Below, piece by piece: positions 16,119-25,220 of a stretch of 64,000 nt of DNA. Under the pieces are notes generated by a model. That model did not search any database, was not told the DNA's origin, and worked only from the letters and a program-made list of their open reading frames with translations. Origin of the DNA: CANHVK01 sp046304235. GTDB lineage: Bacteria; Bacteroidota; Bacteroidia; Flavobacteriales_D; Crocinitomicaceae. The translations under genes were made by a program, and so were the position numbers. Location: NCBI GenBank assembly GCA_046304235.1, contig JBKCEW010000041.1, positions 1 to 64,000 of the forward strand, written 5' to 3'. Each line of letters starts with the position of its first letter. Positions within the stretch are counted from its first letter, which is position 1.

Positions 16119-18997
16119 TAATTCTTACGAATATCTGATAAGGATAACTCAACAACGTTACCCATCGATTTCAATTTTTCTTTATCAATATTGTTCATAT
16201 TACCATAAATTGTAATGATATGATTCTGATTTTGAATGTTTTGTTTGTAAAAATCATAAACATCATCAAAAGTTAACGTTTGGTACAAAGGATATTCATC
16301 CAGTTTTGGAGAGTGTTTATAGCCTAATTGCTTTCCAAAATCGATTGCTGAAGACAAACTTCTAAAATTTGGATAGGATGATGCACTTGAATTTTTTAGC
16401 ATTAATTTAATCGATTCCATTCTTTCTGGCTTAGATGGCATAAAGCGTATCAAAGAATCAAGTACCTGAACTGCATCGTTTGTTTTATCACTTTGACAGC
16501 CAACATATGCATAAAAAATACCAGGACTATTTCCAAAATAGGGCTTATTGAATGACCCAGAAGTAGTATATGCTAATGATCTAAACTCACGTATTTCTTG
16601 CATCAATAAACCAGAAAATCCGTCACTTAAATACGTGTTAAAAGCATCTGCTTTCACATTTTGCTTTGGAATATCTTGATAATCTGGTGTTTTCAATACA
16701 TAGAATACTTGACTTTGTACTGCTTTTGGATCATTAATGTAATAGATAGTATTTGAAGGTATGTGTTTATATTCTTTGTTAGTTATTGAAACCCCTTTGG
16801 TTGATGCAGTTTTAAATTCTTTTGAAATCAAACTTTTTAATTTTTTAACTGGTAGATTTCCTACAAAATGCCAAACAGTTTCATACGAATTGGATTTTAA
16901 TAGATCATTTACAATATCTTGCGTTTTAATATTCTTTAGTTCATCAGAAGATAAACGACTTAAAGCAGGTGCTTTTTCACCATAAATTGAAGCATTAAAC
17001 AACATAGAACCCAATTGTGTTGGATCTTTCAATTCTGAAACACGATTTGTTAAAATAGCATCCACCGTATTTTTCAAATATTGCTCATCTAAAATAGGAT
17101 TTGTTAGTAAATCATTTATGACTGGTAATGCTGTTTCCAAATTCGATTTAAACCCTTCAAATGTATAAGTAAGTCGATTGTTTGATACCCCCGCTTGATA
17201 ATTTATCCCAAGCATTGCAAATTTCTTTTTCAGCGTTTGTAAATCATAATTTTTGGAATGTATATAACTAAATACACTCGGTAAAAAATCTAAATATTTT
17301 AGTGTATCTGAACCAACTTTACGTTGAATTTTCAAAGTAAATAATTCGTTGTAAGGATTGTAATTTTGATACAATTTATCAAAAGGTCCAATTTGAGTTA
17401 CTTGACAATCTTTATCATAATCAATGTACTTTATTTGAGCAGGTTCTATTTTAGTTTGTAAAAATTTTTCTGCAAAAATAGAAGGTGTTTTTTGATCCGT
17501 TTTTACTGCTTCGAAACCAGGTTTATTCAACGTTTCTTTTGGTGAATTCCCTACCGAAGAACGAACAAATAGTAGATTTTCTTGAAAAATTCGTTGTGCT
17601 AATTTCACGATATCCTCTTTTGTGATAGCATCAATACGTTCTATTTTTTTTAAATACTCATCCCAAGAAGTTCCCATCGTAAAAAGATTTGCTAAAGCCA
17701 TCGCACGATTGTATTCGCTTTCTAATTCTTGTAATTTTTTTCTTCGAATTTCTTGTTTGATAATCAATAAATTAGTATCAGAAAAATTCCCGTTTTTTAA
17801 CTTTTCTATTCCGTCAAGGATTTGTTTTTCAACTTCTTGAAATGATAGTCCGTTAGTTTTAGGTCCATAAGATATCATATAGGCTCCGTCATCGGCATAC
17901 GATAAATTCACATTAGTAATAAATAAAACTTTACCTTGCGATTTCAATTGATTTAAAATCCCTGTTTGAGACTCGTTCAATAACAATTTATTACATAATT
18001 CAAATCCTAATTCATCTTTACTTCCTTTTGGAAATGTTTTGAATGCAAGCAAGCCATAATTAATAGGTGTGTAATTCAATTCTAATACTTCCTGTTTTTC
18101 AAAAGTTGAAACTTTATGATTTGGAAATTGAGGGATCTCCTTTTTAACCAATGTTGAAAAACAGGTCTCAATTGCTTTTCTAGCAGAAATTGGATCAAAG
18201 TTTCCAGAAAGCACAATGGCCATATTATTAGGAACATAATAATCATTAAAAAATTGATACATTTTAGTTAGTGATGGATTTTTTAAATGTTCAGTGGTTC
18301 CAATTGTTGTTTGCGTTCCATACGGATGGTATTTGAATAACTTTTTATTCACCTCCTCATACAAAGATTGATACGGATTATCCATCCCTTTATTTTTCTC
18401 TTCATATACCACTTCTAATTCAGATTGAAACGATCTAAAAACAGGTTTGTGAAAACGATGAGCATAAAGTTCTACCCATTTCTCTACTTGTTCTCCAGGA
18501 AATGCATTGTGATAAACAGTCATATCCGTTGCAGTAAATGCGTTCAAACCAGTTCCTCCGATACTTTTTATCAATTTATCAAACTCTGTTGGATTAGCAT
18601 ATTTAGCACTTTGAACACTTTGATTATTAATCAATTTTTGAATTCTTTTGCGTTCAGTATTATCAGTCGTTTTTCCTAATAAATCGTAATAAAATACAAT
18701 GGAATCCAAGAACGGTTTTTCTTTTGAATAATCTGTCGTACCCATTTCGGTTGTTCCTTTAAACAAAAGATGTTCAAGATAATGTGCCAAACCTGTTGCA
18801 TCGGAGGGATCATTTTTGCTACCTGCTTTGATCACCACCAATCCGTAAGTACTATTTGCGTTATTATCTGGATTTAGATAGACAGTTAACCCATTTTCAA
18901 GCGTAAATTGTTTTACATTTAAAGATGACTTTTGAGAAAAAATTAAAGTATTCGTTATAACGAATAGAGATAATATAATTAAATTTTGAAGTCTCAT
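16118..18997 (-). CDS. M16 family zinc metallopeptidase, copy A
   Basis: 959 residues with signal peptide (I-F-S-Q near 19-22). The zinc motif is H-Y-L-E-H at 72-76. The second half carries the inactive M16 domain with the conserved S-D-G-F-S-G-L-L-M-Q-E-I-R-E pattern shared with copy B. It ends one base into crcB and starts 12 bases after the AsmA-like gene, so all four genes form one minus-strand operon. The pair probably works as two related periplasmic peptidases, or as a heterodimer, but this is inference. Confidence 0.9.
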   Translation of the reverse strand: MRLQNLIILSLFVITNTLIFSQKSSLNVKQFTLENGLTVYLNPDNNANSTYGLVVIKAGSKNDPSDATGLAHYLEHLLFKGTTEMGTTDYSKEKPFLDSIVFYYDLLGKTTDNTERKRIQKLINNQSVQSAKYANPTEFDKLIKSIGGTGLNAFTATDMTVYHNAFPGEQVEKWVELYAHRFHKPVFRSFQSELEVVYEEKNKGMDNPYQSLYEEVNKKLFKYHPYGTQTTIGTTEHLKNPSLTKMYQFFNDYYVPNNMAIVLSGNFDPISARKAIETCFSTLVKKEIPQFPNHKVSTFEKQEVLELNYTPINYGLLAFKTFPKGSKDELGFELCNKLLLNESQTGILNQLKSQGKVLFITNVNLSYADDGAYMISYGPKTNGLSFQEVEKQILDGIEKLKNGNFSDTNLLIIKQEIRRKKLQELESEYNRAMALANLFTMGTSWDEYLKKIERIDAITKEDIVKLAQRIFQENLLFVRSSVGNSPKETLNKPGFEAVKTDQKTPSIFAEKFLQTKIEPAQIKYIDYDKDCQVTQIGPFDKLYQNYNPYNELFTLKIQRKVGSDTLKYLDFLPSVFSYIHSKNYDLQTLKKKFAMLGINYQAGVSNNRLTYTFEGFKSNLETALPVINDLLTNPILDEQYLKNTVDAILTNRVSELKDPTQLGSMLFNASIYGEKAPALSRLSSDELKNIKTQDIVNDLLKSNSYETVWHFVGNLPVKKLKSLISKEFKTASTKGVSITNKEYKHIPSNTIYYINDPKAVQSQVFYVLKTPDYQDIPKQNVKADAFNTYLSDGFSGLLMQEIREFRSLAYTTSGSFNKPYFGNSPGIFYAYVGCQSDKTNDAVQVLDSLIRFMPSKPERMESIKLMLKNSSASSYPNFRSLSSAIDFGKQLGYKHSPKLDEYPLYQTLTFDDVYDFYKQNIQNQNHIITIYGNMNNIDKEKLKSMGNVVELSLSDIRKN

Positions 18998-19009
18998 ATC
19001 GATGTTATA

Positions 19010-21880
19010 TTAATTGTTTTTTACTTTATTCATAATATCATCCGCCTTTTGGTTGGCTTCTTGTTCTATTTTTTTTGCTTTATCATCGGCCGTTTTACGA
19101 ATTTTCGCAGCAGCGGTTTCAGCCAATTTTTTCTTAATTGGATTTCCTCCTGCTTCAGCAACTAACGCATCTGCTTGTTTGTTACCTGCTGCTCTTACTG
19201 CATCAGCTGCTCTTTTTGCTTCTGCTTTTACTTTATCTGCTTGGCGTTGAGCTTCTGCAATGGCTTCTTGTTTTTTCTTGTTTAGGTCTTCTTTAACTTC
19301 GTTTACTTTTTCAGTAACTTTTTGCTTTACTACTGTTTTTACCGAATCTTTCGCTTGATTAACTGCATCTTTCGCCGAATTTTTTAAGTTACCTGTTAAT
19401 TTTCCAATCGCCTCTTTTAAATCTACTTTCACCACTGGTTTTGTCACTTTTCCTGTAATTGATGCAGGAACAGGAATGATTGCTGGCAATTCTTGTAACT
19501 TCAATTTAATCGGTAAATTATTCAATTTTTTAAGTCCTTCTTCTACTGTTTTTAACGCAGATGCAGGAATTTCTTCACGTGGAATATTCAACATCAATTT
19601 GTAATCCATATCTTGTTCGAAAGAAGTTGAACCTGAAACGTCTGTGTTGATTTTTCCTAATTTCACGGTGAATGGTGTCAAGGAAATTTTTCCATTTTCA
19701 AATTTGAATTTTGCTTTAAAGTCTCGCAATGTTTGCGTCGCTAATTTCTGCATATTCAATTCATTTGCTAATTTATTCAATGGCTCAAATCCAGAAATTG
19801 AAATCTCATTTGACGCAATATCACCATTTCCAGTTAATGTGCTGTAAACTGGTTCCATAGAGGGTTGTAAAATCGTTTTCATAGTAAACGAAGTCGAAAT
19901 TTTACCTTTGGCATATTTTGCAATCGGTGCTAATTTTTCGATTGTAACGAAGTTTTTCGCTAGTTCAGCAATGGCAATTTGTTGAATATTGTAACTAAAA
20001 TTCACCGCTGGTTTTTGATGATTTTGTGTGTTATACGAACCATCTAACCCAACTGTTCCTCCTAATACATTCATTTTTAAATTATTCAACGAAGCGATTT
20101 CTTCTTTTAACCCTACTGAACCTTTGGTATTTTGTATAGAAATTCCGTTGTATTTTATCGTTTTCACATCCATATTTAAAGTAACATCTAGGTTATCCGG
20201 AATTAAAAACGGCTCTGATGAAGTTGGTGTTTGTTCAGCTGGTGTATCTGCTGTTGGTGCAGGCGTAGTTGTTGTAGAAGTTCCCATCAAAGCGTCTAAA
20301 TCTAAGGTATTACTATTGAAATTAAACGTTCCTTTTAATAATTCATTTCTAAATACATAGGCCAAATAATTGTCAATCGTTCCATTCATATTGAAATCGC
20401 TAGACCCCATTTTAGCCATCAAATTCTCTAAACGTAGATTTTTTGGTGTAAATTGTAATTTCATATTACTAACCTGAACAGGTGCTGGTAAATCCACTGA
20501 TTTGTAAAGTACATCCATCAATTCAATCAAACCATCTGCTTTAAACTCTTCGTAACGTTCTTGTTCGATAGTACTCATTCTTCCATTTAAAGCGATATCC
20601 GCATTTAATTTTCCTTTGTATTGTTCTCCGGGAGCCATTGGCATCACTTGACCCAAAGTTGCTAAATTGACTTTCGCTTTTAGATTTGCATCAATCAATG
20701 GGTCGGTCATTGGGTTACGCATTTTTAATACAAGGTCTAATACGTTTCCTGCAAAATCAGCGTGAAATTTATCTACGTCTACTTTCATCAAGTCCATATC
20801 TGCCCCACCTGCAAAAGATGAACCTGCTTTAATCGCAATGTTTTTAATCGATTGAGGAAGACCTTGATATTGAACAGAAGCGTTTTTCACCACAATTCCA
20901 GCATCCCAACCTGGCATATTTTTGTCGTCCATAACTCCCTTCACTTTCGCGTGCATAGCCAAGGTTCCGTTTGTCACCATATTTTCATACCCAGATTTGT
21001 AGAAAGAAGGAATTAATGAAAGGAAATCTTTGAACGTTGCTTCCGAAGCGTTTAATTTCAAATCCATATTGTCTTTTTTCTCCAACATTTCATAGAAACC
21101 ATCTAACGAAAATTTCAAGGCATTTAATTCGAAGGTATTTTCTTTCAAGGTGAATTTAGAAGTCTTCTCTGTGAACTCCATCAATAGATTCACAACAAAA
21201 TTCGTTTTAACCTCACTCAAATACGACATTCCATCCATTTCGTATGTGAAAGCATCCATCGAAGTGATTGTTTCAAAATCAATTACATCCGCAGACAAAT
21301 CTCCTTTTCCAACGTGTGTAAAGTTTTTGATATCGGTAAATAGATCCATACTTGCATCATCATAACGAATATTCGCATTGTTGATTTCGTATTTTTTCAG
21401 ACTTAATTTGAATGCAGAAGGTTCTTCTTTTTCTTCGGGTGTTTTGATTGAGTCTGGTTTTACAATGTTGTAATTTGCAGTACCATCTTTTAAAACACGC
21501 ACATCGAAAGCAGGTTTATTCAACGTAATGGCTTCTACCTCCATTTTATCACCACCAACTACACTCCAAAAATTAAGGTGCGCTTCGAAACTTTCCATAC
21601 TAGCAAGCACTACTCCTTTGAAGTTTTTGTCTTTTCCGGTAACTTTTAATCCCTCTAATTTTGCGGTAATGTGAGGAAACGAAGAGATAAAGGTCAAATC
21701 GAAATCTTTCAATTCAACATCAGCCAACAAGGACTTATTTGCCTCTTTTAGAACGGCTGCTTTAATGTCATCTTTGAAAATAATCGGAATAGTGATACCA
21801 ATGATAATCAATACACCTAGTGAAATTCCGGTCCACTTTAAAATCGATTTTACTTTACTTTTTTTCGCTTTCTCTTCCAT
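19010..21880 (-). CDS. AsmA-like inner-membrane protein with Ala/Lys-rich coiled-coil tail
   Basis: 956 residues: one N-terminal membrane helix (about 15-33), then a long repeating beta region of the AsmA/DUF748 type, and an AsmA C-terminal signature around 660-800. AsmA proteins are bridge-like lipid transporters or assembly factors between the inner and outer membrane. Residues from about 835 on are a charged heptad-type helix rich in Ala, Lys and Glu (K-A-E-A-K-R-A-A-D-A), unusual for the family. A Pro/Thr-rich linker lies near residue 540. It is the first gene of the operon with the two M16 peptidases and crcB. Confidence 0.85.
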   Translation of the reverse strand: MEEKAKKSKVKSILKWTGISLGVLIIIGITIPIIFKDDIKAAVLKEANKSLLADVELKDFDLTFISSFPHITAKLEGLKVTGKDKNFKGVVLASMESFEAHLNFWSVVGGDKMEVEAITLNKPAFDVRVLKDGTANYNIVKPDSIKTPEEKEEPSAFKLSLKKYEINNANIRYDDASMDLFTDIKNFTHVGKGDLSADVIDFETITSMDAFTYEMDGMSYLSEVKTNFVVNLLMEFTEKTSKFTLKENTFELNALKFSLDGFYEMLEKKDNMDLKLNASEATFKDFLSLIPSFYKSGYENMVTNGTLAMHAKVKGVMDDKNMPGWDAGIVVKNASVQYQGLPQSIKNIAIKAGSSFAGGADMDLMKVDVDKFHADFAGNVLDLVLKMRNPMTDPLIDANLKAKVNLATLGQVMPMAPGEQYKGKLNADIALNGRMSTIEQERYEEFKADGLIELMDVLYKSVDLPAPVQVSNMKLQFTPKNLRLENLMAKMGSSDFNMNGTIDNYLAYVFRNELLKGTFNFNSNTLDLDALMGTSTTTTPAPTADTPAEQTPTSSEPFLIPDNLDVTLNMDVKTIKYNGISIQNTKGSVGLKEEIASLNNLKMNVLGGTVGLDGSYNTQNHQKPAVNFSYNIQQIAIAELAKNFVTIEKLAPIAKYAKGKISTSFTMKTILQPSMEPVYSTLTGNGDIASNEISISGFEPLNKLANELNMQKLATQTLRDFKAKFKFENGKISLTPFTVKLGKINTDVSGSTSFEQDMDYKLMLNIPREEIPASALKTVEEGLKKLNNLPIKLKLQELPAIIPVPASITGKVTKPVVKVDLKEAIGKLTGNLKNSAKDAVNQAKDSVKTVVKQKVTEKVNEVKEDLNKKKQEAIAEAQRQADKVKAEAKRAADAVRAAGNKQADALVAEAGGNPIKKKLAETAAAKIRKTADDKAKKIEQEANQKADDIMNKVKNN

Positions 21881-21993
21881 AATACGCGCTATGAATGAAT
21901 TTTAAATTTTAAGATAACGAAAATAAGGACTTTATAAGGTGTTTCTTATAAATCCGTTGGAAAGTTATTGATTGATCAATGTTGAAAGTGGAA

Positions 21994-22299
21994 TTATTTT
22001 GAATAAAATAATTTTCCGTGAGTTTGAATATGCTTGATTAAATCTGGATTTTTAAGCGTATTGAAATTTTGTAAATCTACTGTAAATGGAAAATCACTAT
22101 TGTTAATTTCAAAGATTAAATTACCCAAGGTAAAACGGTCAACCTGATTATCCATTAAAACCAAATCTACATCGCTACGATCTTTATTCGTACCCATTGC
22201 TCTTGAACCGTAAATATAAATGGAATGTACATTCGGAATTGAACCGAAAATATTCGAAAGAATATCAAATTGTTCTGCTTTAAGTCCGAAGTGATCCAT
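21994..22299 (-). CDS. MNT-type nucleotidyltransferase (HI0073 family), antitoxin partner
   Basis: 101 residues with the minimal nucleotidyltransferase motif G-S-R-A-M-G (31-36) and D-V-D (43-45). In HEPN-MNT pairs (type VII toxin-antitoxin) the MNT enzyme adds AMP to the HEPN RNase and silences it. It starts 9 bases after the stop of the HEPN gene, in the expected order. Whether this pair acts as a toxin-antitoxin or has a housekeeping role cannot be told from sequence. Confidence 0.88.
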   Translation of the reverse strand: MDHFGLKAEQFDILSNIFGSIPNVHSIYIYGSRAMGTNKDRSDVDLVLMDNQVDRFTLGNLIFEINNSDFPFTVDLQNFNTLKNPDLIKHIQTHGKLFYSK

Positions 22300-22308
22300 T
22301 AGAATATT

Positions 22309-22713
22309 TTAGTCTTTAATTAAAGATAAATACAAATCATTTAATACCGAAATATAATTCTTTTGAATCGATGGAATTATTAACTCAAAAGTTTCAAAAT
22401 CATACGTATGACTAACCAGATTTCGATCGTTAATCATTTTTAACCAAGTATCTATGTCATTTATGTATTTAGCTTGATAAGCCTCTTTCAATACCATTTT
22501 TGGAGAAATTTTATCCAGCAAAATTCCGTCAAATTCCATCTTGTCTTTTAAGGTTTTCCAAGCAAGTTCCAATGTAAATTCAAAACGTTGTATGATTCCT
22601 TCTTTTTCCAAAAAAGAGATTTTATCGATTTCTAAAGCTTCTATTTCCTTCAATAAGGTAATTGCACGAGTGAAATTTTGAAAACGTTGTTCCCACCTAA
22701 TGTCTTGGTTCAT
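22309..22713 (-). CDS. HEPN-type nucleotidyltransferase substrate-binding protein (HI0074 family)
   Basis: 134 residues, all-helical. The C-terminal R-N-L-V-S-H-T-Y (97-104) is the HEPN Rx4H motif expected for RNase activity. The N-terminus (W-E-Q-R-F-Q-N-F near 7-14) and the E-F-T-L-E-L-A-W-K segment (45-53) fit the HI0074 family. It pairs with the MNT gene 9 bases downstream. Confidence 0.88.
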   Translation of the reverse strand: MNQDIRWEQRFQNFTRAITLLKEIEALEIDKISFLEKEGIIQRFEFTLELAWKTLKDKMEFDGILLDKISPKMVLKEAYQAKYINDIDTWLKMINDRNLVSHTYDFETFELIIPSIQKNYISVLNDLYLSLIKD

Positions 22714-22840
22714 AAATATAATCTCTTAAAAATCGGTTTGTTATCATCTTAGTTAATTAAAATTAATAAAATAAATTTAATCGACGATATTCTTAAATAA
22801 CAAACATAAATGTTTAATTTTATAGTCTACAATTACTGCT

Positions 22841-25153
22841 TTGCAACTACACCTTTCTATAGCCGATTTTAAAAACTGGACCCAATCCGAGATGAAAGGC
22901 TCTACGCCTGCGGGTATTATTCAGCGTATTGCGTACGATACTCGAAAAATAACGGATCCAAACGAAACGATTTTTTTTGCTTTGGAAGGTTCTTACCGAG
23001 ATGGACATACATACATAGCAGAAGCATACAAAAAAGGCATACGTTTATTTGTTGTAAATCAACATTTTGATGACCAACTTAATTACAAAGAAGCGTGTTT
23101 CTTTCAGGTGGTTTCTCCGCTTTCTGCACTGCAATTATTAGCTAAAAATTACCGAAAACAATTTCATTATCCAGTCATTGCCATTACGGGTAGTGCTGGT
23201 AAAACAACGGTAAAAGAATGGTTGTATCATTTGGTATCTGATTCGATGCTTGTTGTTCGAAGTCCCAAGAGTTTCAATTCGCAATTAGGCGTTGCCTTGT
23301 CGTTATTGGAAATGGGGCACCAACATAAAATTGCGTTCATTGAAGCGGGTATTTCGGAACCTAACGAAATGGAAAAATTAGTGGAAATGATCCAACCCGA
23401 TTATGGTGTTTTCACCTCTTTTGGTAGTGCACATTCGGAAGGATTTATTAGTAAAGAAAGTCATTTGAATGAAAAGTTAAGCTTGTTTACTTCAGTTAAA
23501 AAAACATGGTTTCATCAATCTATCAAATTGTCAAAAAGTATTATTGAAAAAATAAATGGAGAAGAAATAAAAGACGAAGATTTTAGTTCTTTTTTATCAA
23601 TTTCTCCCTTTAAAGATGTTGTTAGTCAACATAATTTATGTATTTCGTTAGCCGTTGCAAAATTCCTTTCGATCTCTGATGAAACATTAAAGAATCGTAT
23701 TGAAGATTTACCACGTTTAGCGTTACGAATGGAAACATTTGAAGGAATAAACAACACGACAATCATCAACGATGCATATAATATGGACCTTGATGCATTG
23801 GTTCATTCCCTTGAATACCAATTAAGTATATCATTAGGAAAAAAACGCATTGCTATTCTCGCTACGGACGGGTTACAACCTTACCAACAAGAAGAGATTA
23901 CCCACATTATCAATCGATTCAGATTGGATGGTGTTTATTTTATACACAATAATGAAACTCCACCAGTATCTGAAATTCGTGACTGTACTGTTTTAATAAA
24001 GGGTACGAGAGCCTCTAATTTACAGCGTATTGCGCGTCTATTCACACTTAAAAAACATAAAACAAGACTGGAAATCAACCTTTCTGGAGTTAAACATAAT
24101 ATTGATATTTTCAGACAATTGATTCCTGGCACTTGTAAAATGCTCGCAATGGTTAAAGCTTCTTCTTATGGTTCAGGAGCAGTGAAAATTGCGCAGTATT
24201 TAGAAAAAATAGGCATTGAATATTTAGGGGTAGCCTATGCAGATGAAGGAGTTGAACTACGTCGCAATGGGGTTACTTTACCCATTTTAGTTATGAACGC
24301 TGAAGAGGAAGGTTTTGATGATATCATCAAATACGAATTGGAACCTTCTATCTATTCGTTCGAAATGTTAGACGGATTTATTCACGCGTTAATTCTAAAC
24401 GAAAGAGAACAATATCCTGTTCATTTAAAATTCGATACAGGAATGAGACGCTTGGGATTTGAGCAAAACGATATCAATAAAATCGTTTCAGTTCTACAAG
24501 CGCAACCTGAAATTCGCGTCAAAAGTGTGTATAGCCATTTAGCAGATGCAGATAATCGACAAGATGCAAGTTTCACGAAAGAACAAATTCAACGATTTAA
24601 AACGATTTGTGAGGAGTTGGAACCCAAAATAAGTTATCCGTTTATCAAACACCTGGCAAATACGGAAGGAATAGGAAGTTACCCTAGCGCTCATTTTGAT
24701 ATGGTTCGCATTGGCATCGGAATGTATGGTTATGTTTCCAATCCTATCATTGCAGAGCAATTAAAACAAGTCATTTCTTGGAAAAGTGTGATCTCACAGA
24801 TTAAAAAGTTGACCGTTGGTGAAAGTGTAGGCTACAATCGTCAATTTATTGCAAACGAAGAAACTACCATTGCAATCATCCCTGTTGGTTATGCAGATGG
24901 CTACCGTAAATCATTAGGAAATGGAGTCGGTGCAGTATATATACAAGGGAAAAAATGTAACGTCCTTGGAAATGTGTGTATGGATATGATTATGGTTGAT
25001 GTAACAAATATTCAAACACGCGTAGGAGCTGATGTTGAAATCATTGGGGAACATCAAACACTAACAAAACTCGCCAGTAATATGAATACGATTCCTTACG
25101 AGGTCTTGACTTCCATCTCACCGAGAGTTCATCGGGTGTATGTGGAGGAGTAA
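22841..25153 (+). CDS. murF: Bifunctional UDP-MurNAc-tripeptide:D-Ala-D-Ala ligase / alanine racemase
   Basis: 770 residues. The N-terminal MurF half (about 1-400) adds D-Ala-D-Ala to the peptidoglycan precursor; its P-loop I-T-G-S-A-G-K-T-T is near 117-125 and N-D-A-Y-N-M-D near 308. The C-terminal half (about 405-770) is a PLP-dependent alanine racemase that makes the D-Ala substrate; the PLP lysine lies in M-V-K-A-S-S-Y-G. The fusion is characteristic of Bacteroidota. I use the TTG start at 22841: an in-frame stop lies just upstream (22823) and the next ATG would remove the N-terminal strand of MurF. The usual V-K-A-N-A-Y-G sequence of Alr is changed to V-K-A-S-S-Y-G. Confidence 0.92.
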   Translation: MQLHLSIADFKNWTQSEMKGSTPAGIIQRIAYDTRKITDPNETIFFALEGSYRDGHTYIAEAYKKGIRLFVVNQHFDDQLNYKEACFFQVVSPLSALQLLAKNYRKQFHYPVIAITGSAGKTTVKEWLYHLVSDSMLVVRSPKSFNSQLGVALSLLEMGHQHKIAFIEAGISEPNEMEKLVEMIQPDYGVFTSFGSAHSEGFISKESHLNEKLSLFTSVKKTWFHQSIKLSKSIIEKINGEEIKDEDFSSFLSISPFKDVVSQHNLCISLAVAKFLSISDETLKNRIEDLPRLALRMETFEGINNTTIINDAYNMDLDALVHSLEYQLSISLGKKRIAILATDGLQPYQQEEITHIINRFRLDGVYFIHNNETPPVSEIRDCTVLIKGTRASNLQRIARLFTLKKHKTRLEINLSGVKHNIDIFRQLIPGTCKMLAMVKASSYGSGAVKIAQYLEKIGIEYLGVAYADEGVELRRNGVTLPILVMNAEEEGFDDIIKYELEPSIYSFEMLDGFIHALILNEREQYPVHLKFDTGMRRLGFEQNDINKIVSVLQAQPEIRVKSVYSHLADADNRQDASFTKEQIQRFKTICEELEPKISYPFIKHLANTEGIGSYPSAHFDMVRIGIGMYGYVSNPIIAEQLKQVISWKSVISQIKKLTVGESVGYNRQFIANEETTIAIIPVGYADGYRKSLGNGVGAVYIQGKKCNVLGNVCMDMIMVDVTNIQTRVGADVEIIGEHQTLTKLASNMNTIPYEVLTSISPRVHRVYVEE

Positions 25154-25220
25154 TATTAGTATAAGATTTTCACTAAATTTTATTTTATAATTTTATGCAT
25201 CTTTTTAATACACTTTCAAT

